Assembly: GCA_034658975.1 (NCBI GenBank) | Contig: JAYEGJ010000130.1 | Span: forward strand, 1-56,876 | Origin: SZUA-217 sp034658975 | GTDB taxonomy: Bacteria; Actinomycetota; Acidimicrobiia; Spongiisociales; ZC4RG35 | DNA length: 56,876 bases | Direction: 5' to 3' | Shown: positions 49,043 to 56,876 of the stretch, piece after piece | Position numbering within the stretch: the first letter of the stretch is position 1 | Layout of the letters: the number at the start of each line of letters is the position of its first letter | Notes under the pieces: generated by a model | The model's database searches: none | What the model was told of the DNA's origin: nothing | Seen by the model: only the letters and a program-made list of their open reading frames with translations | Made by a program: the position numbers and the translations under genes

Positions 49043-49860
49043 GGCGAGCTGTTGCATGGCTGGCGCTTGCCGGTCTGGCGTTGGGTGCATGCAGCACCGG
49101 CGTCGACCCCTCGATCGTGCTTGCCTCGTCTGCTCAAGGCATCGGAGTCGGGCAGCAAAGGATTCTGATCGCAGTGACCGATCTCAGCACCGGCGACTTC
49201 CTGGCCGCTCCGGGAATCGATGTCGTCGGCACCTTGAGAAATACCGATGGCTCGCCGCTCGACGAGTCGGCCGGTCGGTTTCTGTGGGCCTTGCCCGACG
49301 AGTCAGGGGTGTACGCCTTCGAGTTCACCATCCCCGAAGCAGACACATTTCAAGTGACGGTTCGCTCTGATGAGTGGGGCGATGTAGGTCCGATCGGTCT
49401 GGTCGCGTTGGAGGATCCTTCGGTGGTGGGGGTCGGCGAGGAGGCACCGCTTTCGGCGACGAGGACCACCGCGACTCATCCCCTCGAGGAGATCACCTCG
49501 GACCCCAACCCTGATCCTTCGCTCTACGACATGTCGATTGCGGAGGCAGTCGAGGAGGGCCCGGCGGTGATCGTGTTCTCGACCTTTGTCGGCTGCTCGG
49601 ATGCCTGTGGCACTCTGCTCGATCAGGTCAAGGCCCTCGCTCCCGGATTCGCCGGCATCGGTTTCGTTCATGTCGATGTCTACGAGGATGTCAGCGGAGA
49701 CGACGCGGGACTGGTGGCTGCGGTCGCCGAGTGGGGTCTGCCGACCGAACCATGGCTTTTCGTCATCGACGCCTCGGGAACGGTTCGATCACGGATGGAA
49801 GGAGCCGCCTCCGACGAGGAGTTGGAGTCTTCCATTGCCTTGGTGGCTCCGCAGAAATAA
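49039..49860 (+). CDS. Sco-like thioredoxin-fold lipoprotein (cytochrome oxidase assembly)
   Basis: A 273-aa protein with TTG start overlapping the ctaB stop (TTGA). It has a type II signal (VAWLALAGLALGAC). A beta-rich domain (about 30-145) precedes a thioredoxin-like domain with AVIVFSTFVGCSDACGTLLDQ, FVHVDVYED and LPTEPWLFVIDASG. CxxxC is the Cu-binding motif of Sco1/SenC proteins, and the location between ctaB and ctaC fits delivery of copper to CuA. The conserved distal His of Sco is not obvious. The longer in-frame extension into ctaB is rejected. Confidence 0.7.
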   Translation: MRRAVAWLALAGLALGACSTGVDPSIVLASSAQGIGVGQQRILIAVTDLSTGDFLAAPGIDVVGTLRNTDGSPLDESAGRFLWALPDESGVYAFEFTIPEADTFQVTVRSDEWGDVGPIGLVALEDPSVVGVGEEAPLSATRTTATHPLEEITSDPNPDPSLYDMSIAEAVEEGPAVIVFSTFVGCSDACGTLLDQVKALAPGFAGIGFVHVDVYEDVSGDDAGLVAAVAEWGLPTEPWLFVIDASGTVRSRMEGAASDEELESSIALVAPQK

Positions 49861-49897
49861 CAGGCAATCAAGAAGTGCGACCGATCTGGTTCTCCTA

Positions 49898-49903
49898 TAT
49901 GAT
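49898..49903 (+). promoter_or_regulatory. -10 box for ctaC
   Basis: TATGAT lies 10 bases before the ATG at 49914, a near-consensus box. Confidence 0.45.
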
Positions 49904-49913
49904 GCCGCTCGGA

Positions 49914-50978
49914 ATGCCCCGGATCCTCCCATTTCTAAAGCGTTTTGCTGCGCTTTCTGGAACAGCGCTGTTCCTGACCTCGTGTTCGTGGATCGGAAAC
50001 GAGGACGGCCCGCTCACCACTTTCAAGCCGGCCGGCCCGAATGCCGACCGTATTGACGGCCTCTTCTGGCTCACGTTCTGGATCGCTACGGTCATCTTCT
50101 TCCTCGTCATGGGCGCTCTCGTCGTGATGCTCGTTGTATTCCGCGACAAAGGAGACAAGGAGAAGAAGCTGCCGAAGCAGACCCACGGCCACGCCGGTCT
50201 CGAGGTTGTCTGGACTGTCATCCCGGCCCTGATCCTCGCTGCGATCGCCGTGCCGACGGTCACGGCCGTGTTCGACCTGACGGGATGCGAAGACGACTCG
50301 ATGCGGGTGGAAGTGACCGGCCACCAGTGGTGGTTCGAGTATCACTATCCCGACCAGGACATCGATACGGCCAACGTCATGGTGATTCCCGTCGGTCAGG
50401 AGGTCTGCGCCGAGATGACATCCGCTGACGTCTTGCACAACTTCTGGGTCCCCGCACTGCACGGAAAGCGCTACCTGGTCCCAGGGCAGACCACCGAGTT
50501 GCGTCTGGAGGCCGATGAGACAGGCGAGTTCTGGGGTCATTGTGCGGAGTTCTGCGGGCTGTCCCACAGCCTCATGCGGGCACGGGTCCAAGTGGTCACC
50601 CAATCCGAGTTCGACGCCTGGGTGTCGGCTCAGCAGAAACCAACACCGCTTCCTGCCGAGGGAACACCCGAAGGCGATGGTTATCAGGTCTTCACCAACA
50701 AGGGCTGTGTTCAGTGCCATACGGTGCGTTTCGACGACGACTCGGCTTCGAACGTGATCGATGCGGCCGCATTCAATGGACCCGATCTGACCCACTTCGC
50801 ATCGCGCGACGTCTTTGCCGGGGCCTCCTTGCCCGAGCAGGGCCAGACCTACGAACAAGCCCTCAAGGCATGGCTGGCCGACCCCCCGAACATCAAGCCG
50901 GGAAGCTTCATGCCCAACCTGGCACTTACCTCCCAAGAAATCGATGACCTGATCGTCTGGCTGGAGAGCAACAAATGA
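49914..50978 (+). CDS. ctaC: cytochrome c oxidase subunit II with fused cytochrome c (caa3 type)
   Basis: A 354-aa membrane-anchored subunit. It has a signal/lipobox (FLTSC), two membrane helices, and the CuA cupredoxin domain with GHQWWFEYHYP, VLHNFWVPALHGK and the CuA ligands in HCAEFCGLSHSLM. A C-terminal cytochrome c domain has heme-binding CVQCH and axial Met in PGSFMPNL. Electrons enter through the fused heme and CuA. ATG 49899/49902 are also possible; 49914 is chosen because of TATGAT 10 bases upstream. The end overlaps ctaD by 4 bases. Confidence 0.92.
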   Translation: MPRILPFLKRFAALSGTALFLTSCSWIGNEDGPLTTFKPAGPNADRIDGLFWLTFWIATVIFFLVMGALVVMLVVFRDKGDKEKKLPKQTHGHAGLEVVWTVIPALILAAIAVPTVTAVFDLTGCEDDSMRVEVTGHQWWFEYHYPDQDIDTANVMVIPVGQEVCAEMTSADVLHNFWVPALHGKRYLVPGQTTELRLEADETGEFWGHCAEFCGLSHSLMRARVQVVTQSEFDAWVSAQQKPTPLPAEGTPEGDGYQVFTNKGCVQCHTVRFDDDSASNVIDAAAFNGPDLTHFASRDVFAGASLPEQGQTYEQALKAWLADPPNIKPGSFMPNLALTSQEIDDLIVWLESNK

Positions 50979-53011
50979 CGGCGACGGCTGAACGACCACA
51001 AGCAACCATCTTCAAGCGGCCCTCTTCGACCGAGGGAATCTGGTCGTGGCTGACGACGGTCGACCACAAGAAGATCGGCATCATGTACGGGTACGCCGCC
51101 TTCTTCTTCTTCCTGCTCGGCGGCACCGAGGCTCTGCTCCTTCGGTGGCATCTGGCCTCGGCGAACTCGGAGTTCCTGACAGCCGGCGCCTACAACGCCA
51201 TGTTCACGATGCACGCAACCACGATGGTGTTCCTCTTTGTGATGCCGGCGTCGGCGGCGTTCATGAACTACCTGATCCCACTCATGATCGGCGCCCGGGA
51301 TGTGGCCTTCCCCCGTCTCAATGCCTTGTCCTGGTGGATCTTCTTCTTCGGTGGGATCTTTCTCTACAGCACCTTCATCTTCGGGACTTCCGTTGCCCCG
51401 ATCTCGCCCGACGGGATCGCCGGCAACCTCGCCGCCGGTGGTGGTCCGGGGAGCTTCAACTGGCTGGCTGACTCGCCGGACGGTGGCTGGTTCGGCTACC
51501 AACCCAACGCCGGTGCGTTCTATTCACCTGGAACGGCGATGGACTTCTGGGCTTTGGGCCTTCAAATCATCGGCCTTGCGTCGCTGATCTCCTCGGTCAA
51601 CTTCATCGTCACGGTGCTCAACATGCGGGCCAAGGGAATGCGATTGCTTCGCATGCCCGTCTTTGTGTGGATGTCGACGGTCGTCGCGTTCCTGCTTCTC
51701 TTCTCGATCCCGATCATTGCCGTGGCTCTGTTCATGGTCACTTTCGACAGGCAATTCGGTGCGGTCTTCTTCAGCCCCGTCGGCGGAGGTGATCCGGTCT
51801 TGTGGCAGCACCTCTTCTGGCTGTTTGGACATCCGGAGGTCTACATCCTGATCCTTCCCGCCATGGGCATCGTGTCCGAGGTGCTCCCGGTGTTCTCGAG
51901 GAAGCCGTTATTCGGCTACTCCGCCGTGGTGTTTGCCGGTGCAGCCATCGCCTTCCTCGGGTTTGGCGTCTGGGCCCACCACATGTTCTCGTCGGGGATC
52001 ACCCCGGTTGCCCAGGCCGCCTTCGGCCTCGCAACCATGACCATCGCCATCCCGACCGGTATCAAGATCTTCAACTGGATGGGAACGATGTGGGGTGGAC
52101 GATTACGTTTCACCACCCCGATGCTGTTCGCCATCGGTTTCGTCGCTATGTTCACCATCGGCGGCCTGTCGGGCGTTACCCACGCCGTCGTTCCCTCCGA
52201 CTGGCAGCAGACCGACACCTACTACATCGTCGCCCACTTCCACTATGTGCTCTTCGGCGGCTCGGTGTTCGGTCTCTTCGCCGGCCTCTATTACTGGTTC
52301 CCCAAGCTGACCGGCAAGGTCATGGATTCCCGTCTGGGCAAGTGGCACTTCTGGCTCATGTTCACCGGCTTCAACCTGACGTTTGCCCCAATGCACTGGC
52401 TCGGACTTCAGGGAATGGTTAGGAGAACCTGGAAGTACGCGCCGGAGACAGGTCTCGAACCGTGGAATGTGGCGGCGACCGTCGGCGCGTTCATCATTGC
52501 TTTTTCGATGTTGATATTCATGTACAACTGGTACAACAGCCGCCGCCGCGGGGTCGACTCGGGCCTCGATCCGTGGGATGCGAGGACCATCGAGTGGACG
52601 ATCCCCAACCCGACGCCGGAGTACAACTACGCCAGGTCTCCGGCCGTGACCAGCCTCGACCACTTCTGGCATTTCAAGTACGACGAGGACGACGAGGGTC
52701 GCGCCGTTCGCAAGGAGGATGCCGACGAGATCATCGCCGAGCTGGAGCAGGAAGGACTCAATCCGATCGAGCCCATCCACCTGCCGAATCCGTCGTACTT
52801 CCCGATTCTCATGGCGGTCGGGCTGCCCATCGTCTTCTACGGCATCATCTATCACACCACGCTTTGGGGCAAGCTCCTGATTGCCATTGGAGCCGTGATC
52901 ACGCTGTCGTCGCTTATTGGCTGGGCAATCGAGCCGATCGAGGAGCCCCATGCCCCTCAAGATGGCGGCGAGCCCGACCCGGAACCGGAGGGGGTGGATG
53001 CCGGTGTCTGA
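50975..53011 (+). CDS. ctaD: cytochrome c oxidase subunit I
   Basis: A 678-aa heme-copper oxidase catalytic subunit. The low-spin heme His is in FTMHATTMVF, the Tyr-His crosslink motif in WLFGHPEVYILILPAMG, CuB ligands in VWAHHMFSSG and the heme pair in VAHFHYVLFGGSVF. Helices beyond the canonical twelve occur at the C-terminus (SYFPILMAVGLPIVFYGII and LLIAIGAVITLSSLIGWAIE), after an acidic loop. It reduces O2 and pumps protons. ATGA overlap with ctaC; the end overlaps ctaE by 14 bases. Confidence 0.95.
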   Translation: MTATAERPQATIFKRPSSTEGIWSWLTTVDHKKIGIMYGYAAFFFFLLGGTEALLLRWHLASANSEFLTAGAYNAMFTMHATTMVFLFVMPASAAFMNYLIPLMIGARDVAFPRLNALSWWIFFFGGIFLYSTFIFGTSVAPISPDGIAGNLAAGGGPGSFNWLADSPDGGWFGYQPNAGAFYSPGTAMDFWALGLQIIGLASLISSVNFIVTVLNMRAKGMRLLRMPVFVWMSTVVAFLLLFSIPIIAVALFMVTFDRQFGAVFFSPVGGGDPVLWQHLFWLFGHPEVYILILPAMGIVSEVLPVFSRKPLFGYSAVVFAGAAIAFLGFGVWAHHMFSSGITPVAQAAFGLATMTIAIPTGIKIFNWMGTMWGGRLRFTTPMLFAIGFVAMFTIGGLSGVTHAVVPSDWQQTDTYYIVAHFHYVLFGGSVFGLFAGLYYWFPKLTGKVMDSRLGKWHFWLMFTGFNLTFAPMHWLGLQGMVRRTWKYAPETGLEPWNVAATVGAFIIAFSMLIFMYNWYNSRRRGVDSGLDPWDARTIEWTIPNPTPEYNYARSPAVTSLDHFWHFKYDEDDEGRAVRKEDADEIIAELEQEGLNPIEPIHLPNPSYFPILMAVGLPIVFYGIIYHTTLWGKLLIAIGAVITLSSLIGWAIEPIEEPHAPQDGGEPDPEPEGVDAGV

Positions 53012-53630
53012 CGTCGCACACGACGCGGTGGTGGACCACCACGAGGAGCACGAGTCCACAGGAATCGATAGTCGCAAGCTGGGAATGTGGGCCTTCCTCA
53101 GCTCCGAATTCCTCTTCTTCGGCGCCCTCATCTCCAACTACCTGCTCTATTCGACTCGGGCAGGTTTCGACGGGGTGTACCCGGCGGAGATCTACGACAT
53201 TCCCTTCACCTCGGTCAGCTCATTCGTCCTGTTGATGAGTTCCCTGACCATGGTTCTGGCTCATAACGCGATGAGCCGGGGCGATCAGAACGGGACGAGA
53301 ACTTGGCTGTTCGCGACGGCGGCCTTGGGCGCTGTCTTCCTCGGCGGCCAGGTCTTCGAGTTCACCGAGTTCATTGTCGAATTCGGGATGACCCTATCTT
53401 CCAACCCGGCCGCCTCGGCCTTTTATCTGTTGACCGGCTTCCATGGTCTCCACGTGGCTGTGGGAGTCATCATGCTCCTGTCGCTCTGGGGCATCTCCCG
53501 CCGCAAAGGAGAGCTTTCGGACAGTCAGGGGATGAACCTGGAACTGGTGGGTCTCTACTGGCACTTCGTCGACATCATCTGGATCGTGATCTTCACCGTC
53601 GTCTACTTGCTGTCTGTGCCTCCGGGATGA
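52998..53630 (+). CDS. ctaE: cytochrome c oxidase subunit III
   Basis: A 210-aa membrane protein. RKLGMWAFLSSEFLFFGALISNYLLY, read in blocks, then GQVFEFTEF, FYLLTGFHGLHVAVGVIML and the C-terminal YWHFVDIIWIVIFTVVYL are subunit III signatures. ATG 52998 has a strong GGAGGGGG just upstream and lies inside the ctaD end. Codons further upstream overlap ctaD and are not family sequence. Confidence 0.93.
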   Translation: MPVSDVAHDAVVDHHEEHESTGIDSRKLGMWAFLSSEFLFFGALISNYLLYSTRAGFDGVYPAEIYDIPFTSVSSFVLLMSSLTMVLAHNAMSRGDQNGTRTWLFATAALGAVFLGGQVFEFTEFIVEFGMTLSSNPAASAFYLLTGFHGLHVAVGVIMLLSLWGISRRKGELSDSQGMNLELVGLYWHFVDIIWIVIFTVVYLLSVPPG

Positions 53631-53938
53631 GCACCGAGCAGCACGCCCATCCCACTCCGGCGCAGTACTGGAAGATCGCCGCGCTGCTGGGCCTCCTCAC
53701 GGCCGTCGAGGTCGGGATGTTCTATGTGAATCGGGAGTACGATCTGGGAGGCTTCAATGCGGTCATCCTCATTGCGCTGGCCATTCTCAAGTTCGTCATC
53801 GTTGTCGGCTGGTACATGCACCTTCGATTCGAGAAGTCCACGTTGACCCGGTTCTTTACGGCTGGATTCGTGCTCGCTGTCGGCCTCTATTTGGTCGTTC
53901 TGTCCGCGATGGGCGTCGTAGTCATTCGGGGTGGCTGA
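53627..53938 (+). CDS. ctaF: cytochrome c oxidase subunit IV-like (CtaF/CyoD family)
   Basis: A 103-aa protein with three membrane helices. YWKIAALLGLLTAVEVGMFYV, AVILIALAILKFVIVVGWYMHL (conserved KF..V..YMHL) and VLAVGLYLVVLSAMGVVV are read in blocks. This is the small actinobacterial subunit IV type. ATGA overlap with ctaE ends the oxidase operon. Confidence 0.88.
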   Translation: MSTEQHAHPTPAQYWKIAALLGLLTAVEVGMFYVNREYDLGGFNAVILIALAILKFVIVVGWYMHLRFEKSTLTRFFTAGFVLAVGLYLVVLSAMGVVVIRGG

Positions 53939-53948
53939 GGCTTGGTGC

Positions 53949-53954
53949 TAGAAA
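53949..53954 (+). promoter_or_regulatory. -10 box for the serine-pathway operon
   Basis: TAGAAA lies 6 bases before the ATG at 53961. Confidence 0.35.
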
Positions 53955-53960
53955 CCTGGC

Positions 53961-55058
53961 ATGAACAATCCGCTTGAACCCGGCCGGTTCTTTCTCCCCG
54001 GTCCCACCGAAGTCCACCCCTCCGTACTGGAGGCCCAAGCACAGGCCATGATTGGCCACCGCGGTCCGGGGATTCAGGAATTGATGGAGCGCCTCGACAG
54101 AGGACTGCGCCCGCTGTTCCTGACCGAACGTCCGGTGTTCGTCTCAACGTCTTCGGCCACGGGATTGATGGAAGCCGCCGTCCGCAACGGTGTTCTCGGC
54201 GGCAGGGTGCTCAGCCTGGTGAACGGCGCCTTCTCGAGCCGTTTCGCCGAGATCGGCCGGACATGTGGCTTTGACGTCGACGAGTGGGAGGTCAACTGGG
54301 GAACGGTTCATTCGGCCGAAGAACTCTCCGACCGGCTGGATCGAGGCTCCTATGAAGCGGTCACACTCTCCCAATCCGAGACTTCGACCGGTGCCCTCCA
54401 AGACCTGGAGGCGATCTCGGAGGTGGTGGGTGCTCGAGATGAGACGCTTCTCCTGGTCGACTCGGTCACGGGGATCCCCGGCGTCGAAACGCACACCGAC
54501 GACTGGGGCATCGACTTCATACTCACCGGGTCCCAGAAGGCTCTGGCCCTGCCGCCGGGCCTGGCATTCGGAGTCGCTTCCGATCAGATGATGGAGCGAT
54601 CGGCCAAGGCGCCGGCTCGCGGCTGGTACTTCGCCCTTGATCGTCTGATGAAACAGCTTCTCGACAATCAGACCCCGGCGACGCCTGCTGTCTCCCTGCT
54701 CTACGCCCTCGACGTCCAGTTGGCGAGGATTGCCGAGGAGGGCATGCGAGCCCGCTGGGATCGGCACCTCGCCATGCAGGCGCGCACGATGGAATGGATC
54801 GATGAGATGAGCGATTCAGGAGTGGGTATCCGTCCCTACGCCGAAGCCGGTCACCGATCACCGACCGTGACGACCATTGCCATGCCGGAGAACGGGGGCG
54901 GCCCGGCCGTCGTGAGAGAGATGAGAGACCGCGGCTGGGTGATTGGCGGCGGCTATGGAAAGATCAAGGACGAGACAATCCGAATTGGCCACATGGGAGA
55001 TCACACGTTGGACGAACTCAATGAGCTGCTCGATGTCCTGGGAGATGCGCTGAGATGA
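53961..55058 (+). CDS. class V aminotransferase, probable phosphoserine aminotransferase (alanine-glyoxylate type)
   Basis: A 365-aa PLP enzyme. The N-terminal FFLPGPTEVHPSVLEA and GHRGPGIQELMERL, the ATGLMEAAVRN loop, HTDDWGIDFILTGSQKALALPPGLAF with PLP Lys in GSQKAL, and RIGHMGDHTLDEL near the end match the alanine-glyoxylate/serine-pyruvate group. Its ATGA overlap with serA makes phosphoserine aminotransferase the most likely job, as in organisms that use this type for serine synthesis. Serine-glyoxylate aminotransferase is the alternative. Confidence 0.85.
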   Translation: MNNPLEPGRFFLPGPTEVHPSVLEAQAQAMIGHRGPGIQELMERLDRGLRPLFLTERPVFVSTSSATGLMEAAVRNGVLGGRVLSLVNGAFSSRFAEIGRTCGFDVDEWEVNWGTVHSAEELSDRLDRGSYEAVTLSQSETSTGALQDLEAISEVVGARDETLLLVDSVTGIPGVETHTDDWGIDFILTGSQKALALPPGLAFGVASDQMMERSAKAPARGWYFALDRLMKQLLDNQTPATPAVSLLYALDVQLARIAEEGMRARWDRHLAMQARTMEWIDEMSDSGVGIRPYAEAGHRSPTVTTIAMPENGGGPAVVREMRDRGWVIGGGYGKIKDETIRIGHMGDHTLDELNELLDVLGDALR

Positions 55059-56017
55059 CATTCAGCGTTCTTTCAACCGACAAGGTTTCGATGGAGGGCC
55101 TTGCTCCTCTCATCGCCGACGATCGATTCGAGGTCACGAGCGTGGACGATTCGTCCAGCCCCGAGTTTGAGACCGCGCTGGCCACGGCCAACGCGCTGAT
55201 CGTCAGAAGCGCCACGAAGGTTGGTGCTGAGATGCTCGCGAAGGCCCCTGCTCTCGCCGTGATCGGCCGTGCCGGCGTCGGCATCGACAACATCGACGTG
55301 GATGCCGCGTCGGAGAGCGGAGTTGCCGTATACAACGCCCCTGGGGGGAACACAGTGGCCGCTGCCGAGCTGACGGTGGCTCTGATGCTCACCCTCACGC
55401 GTCACATTGCGTCCGCCGATAGATCGATGAGAGAAGGTCGGTGGGATCGTGCCGCCTTCAAGGGAGTCGAGCTTCGTGGCAAGACGCTCGGTCTGATCGG
55501 AGCCGGACGGATCGGTGGGGAAGTGGCCATGCGATGCACCGCTTTCGAGATGGATGTGATTGCCTACGACCCCTATCTCCCAGAGGAGCGCGCCGCGGAA
55601 CTCGGTATCCGACTCGTCGATCTCGACACGGTCGTCGAAACGGCCGATGTCATCTCCTGCCATGTTCCCCTCAACGATGAAACGAGAGGGATGGTCAACG
55701 AGGATGCGATGGCTCGCATGAGGCCCGGCGTCCGACTGATCAACGCCTCACGCGGTGGGGTGATCGACGAGCACGCCCTCGCCCAAGCGCTCCATGCGGA
55801 GAGCATCGGTGGGGCGGCGCTCGATGTGTTCGAGAACGAGCCTCTGGATGCCAACAGCCCACTCAGGGAAGCGCCGAACTTGGTGCTGACCCCTCACCTC
55901 GGAGCGTCGACCGTTGAGGCCCAGGTTGGCGTGGCGGTCGAGGTTGCGGAGCGCATCATCGAGACGCTGGCGGATGGTGATGTCAGTGCTGCGGTCAACG
56001 CGGCCCGACTCGATTGA
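55055..56017 (+). CDS. serA: D-3-phosphoglycerate dehydrogenase, short form
   Basis: A 320-aa 2-hydroxyacid dehydrogenase. IGRAGVGIDNIDVDAASESG, the Rossmann LGLIGAGRIGGEVAMR, INASRGGVIDEHAL with catalytic Arg, and VLTPHLGAST with catalytic His. It stops after the catalytic domain and lacks the ASB and ACT domains of longer SerA, so serine feedback through ACT is not expected. Coupled translation with the aminotransferase upstream (ATGA) supports serine synthesis. It ends 14 bases from a convergent gene. Confidence 0.9.
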   Translation: MTFSVLSTDKVSMEGLAPLIADDRFEVTSVDDSSSPEFETALATANALIVRSATKVGAEMLAKAPALAVIGRAGVGIDNIDVDAASESGVAVYNAPGGNTVAAAELTVALMLTLTRHIASADRSMREGRWDRAAFKGVELRGKTLGLIGAGRIGGEVAMRCTAFEMDVIAYDPYLPEERAAELGIRLVDLDTVVETADVISCHVPLNDETRGMVNEDAMARMRPGVRLINASRGGVIDEHALAQALHAESIGGAALDVFENEPLDANSPLREAPNLVLTPHLGASTVEAQVGVAVEVAERIIETLADGDVSAAVNAARLD

Positions 56018-56031
56018 TCGGTGAAGATTGA

Positions 56032-56876
56032 TCAGATGATCTGAACGACGGCGGCGTGTTCCTCGCCGCCCTCATCTTCCGTCGCCGCATCGGAACTGAT
56101 GAGCAGCACGGCGAGGATGATGAGAAGGATCGTTCCGATCCCGGCGATGGCGACCATGAGGTCGCCTACCGAGATCTTCATCTCGGGTCTCGACCCGGCC
56201 AGCGTCGCGAATCCGAGGATGCCGCCGGCAACCACGATTGCGATGATCGCCGCTCCCCCCGAAGCAAGACGGTTCGATTGGATCAAGACATAGCCGAAGG
56301 GAATCACGAGAAGCAACAGAATCATCAGACCGGCGACCGGGATGCCGACGGCTCCTCCGAGACGTTCCTTCACCTCGTCGACCTCTGCCCGGTCGGTCTC
56401 GCTGACCGCAACCGGGGTGCCGAATAGTTGAGGGACGGCCGAGGTGACAGCTCCGAGGATAGCGCCACCGACGAGAAGGGTTCCGAGGCTGGCCAGCACC
56501 GGAAGCTGGATCAACCCCTCCTCGCTTCCCTCGATCGGGGTCCCGATCGTGGTGAGGAGGGCACCGGCGATCAGACCGAGAACCAGGCCGAGGATTGCTC
56601 CCAGCCAGGCCGTCGACCCCTTCGAGTTCTTCAGTTGCATAGCCGGATTTGCCCATGCGGCGGCGGCACGGGAGAAGCCGGCGACGACGGCGCCGAAGAG
56701 AATCGATACGAGAGCGGCGCCGATCAGAACGCTGGTAGAGCTCACTTGCACGATCGGCCCCACATCGGGGACCACCGCTGCCCTGGGAGCCCAATATGCG
56801 GTGAAGATGAAGAAGGCGACGAAACCGAGCCCGGCGCCGGTCCACGCCCCGACCTTGACGGCTGTTCCTATCCGGG
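56032..56876 (-). CDS. integral membrane protein of unknown function, 5' end beyond window
   Basis: The frame is open from the right edge to the stop at 56032, at least 281 codons. A GTG at 56775 exists, but upstream codons (GAGLGFVAFFIFTAYWAP) form a further membrane helix, so the start is outside the window. At least six hydrophobic segments are visible, with a polar loop around TDRAEVDEVKERLGG and an acidic C-terminal tail (TEDEGGEEHAAV). I recognise no family. Confidence 0.7.
   Translation of the reverse strand, partial: RIGTAVKVGAWTGAGLGFVAFFIFTAYWAPRAAVVPDVGPIVQVSSTSVLIGAALVSILFGAVVAGFSRAAAAWANPAMQLKNSKGSTAWLGAILGLVLGLIAGALLTTIGTPIEGSEEGLIQLPVLASLGTLLVGGAILGAVTSAVPQLFGTPVAVSETDRAEVDEVKERLGGAVGIPVAGLMILLLLVIPFGYVLIQSNRLASGGAAIIAIVVAGGILGFATLAGSRPEMKISVGDLMVAIAGIGTILLIILAVLLISSDAATEDEGGEEHAAVVQII

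Overview
The window reads as a gene-dense chromosomal segment of a high-GC actinobacterium. Several features support this: an HbhA-like protein next to an XRE regulator, an EtfD-type iron-sulfur reductase, a ClpS-DUF2017 pair, mycobacterial-type biotin-dependent acyl-CoA carboxylase subunits, a caa3-type cytochrome oxidase, and very frequent leaderless promoters (TANNNT about 6-9 bases before ATG or GTG). An acidimicrobial (Acidimicrobiia-like) lineage is my best guess, but it is an inference. No plasmid, phage or CRISPR hallmarks are present. The only mobile-DNA traces are a possible decayed integrase fragment beside tRNA-Lys at the left edge, a 168-bp MITE-like foldback, and a duplicated 49-bp hairpin repeat.

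Layout. 1-2.1 kb: tRNA-Lys and a fusion of endonuclease IV with a LigD-type polymerase. 2.2-11 kb: a HisA-like/VOC fusion lacking the usual catalytic aspartates, P5C dehydrogenase, an orphan histidine kinase, PlsY, a flippase-like membrane protein, peroxiredoxin, a beta-hydroxyacid dehydrogenase and a KBL-type PLP enzyme. 10.9-18.9 kb: acyl-CoA metabolism, with carboxylase alpha and beta subunits, a ferredoxin, a MaoC hydratase, and a four-gene overlapping operon (thiolase, family III CoA-transferase, half-size pseudo-SDR, SDR). 19.1-24.6 kb: a 32-aa membrane peptide, a HhH-GPD protein, a DUF4388 protein, uridine kinase, ProC, proline dehydrogenase and an HTH regulator with its probable operator. 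24.7-30.5 kb: EtfD, a lipoprotein, ClpS, DUF2017, a baeRF-family release-factor-like protein, a MobA-like nucleotidyltransferase and a DUF4332 protein. 30.6-42.5 kb: HbhA-like, XRE, VIT1-type transporter, DAHP synthase, M20 amidohydrolase, GlnE, NadE, class IV aminotransferase, lipoprotein, the MITE-like element, a glycolipid-binding-fold protein and MgtE. 42.5-47.9 kb: GreA, a SelD with an in-frame UGA, a [2Fe-2S] protein, an alpha/beta hydrolase and a penicillin-acylase-family enzyme. 48.1-53.9 kb: the cytochrome oxidase cluster ctaB, sco-like, ctaC, ctaD, ctaE, ctaF. 54-56.9 kb: a serine-biosynthesis pair and a partial membrane protein.

How it fits together. The picture is an aerobic heterotroph that oxidises acyl-CoAs and amino acids: proline through PRODH and P5C dehydrogenase, branched-chain or other acyl-CoAs through the carboxylase, thiolase and CoA-transferase. 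EtfD would feed electrons to quinone and the caa3 oxidase would be the terminal oxidase. The most notable items are the selenocysteine-encoding selD with a well-formed SECIS hairpin, the endonuclease IV-polymerase fusion, the HisA-like protein with both catalytic Asp positions changed to Asn plus a VOC domain, and the pseudo-SDR/SDR pair that recalls BbsCD. No stretch longer than 300 bases lacks a gene or a described element.
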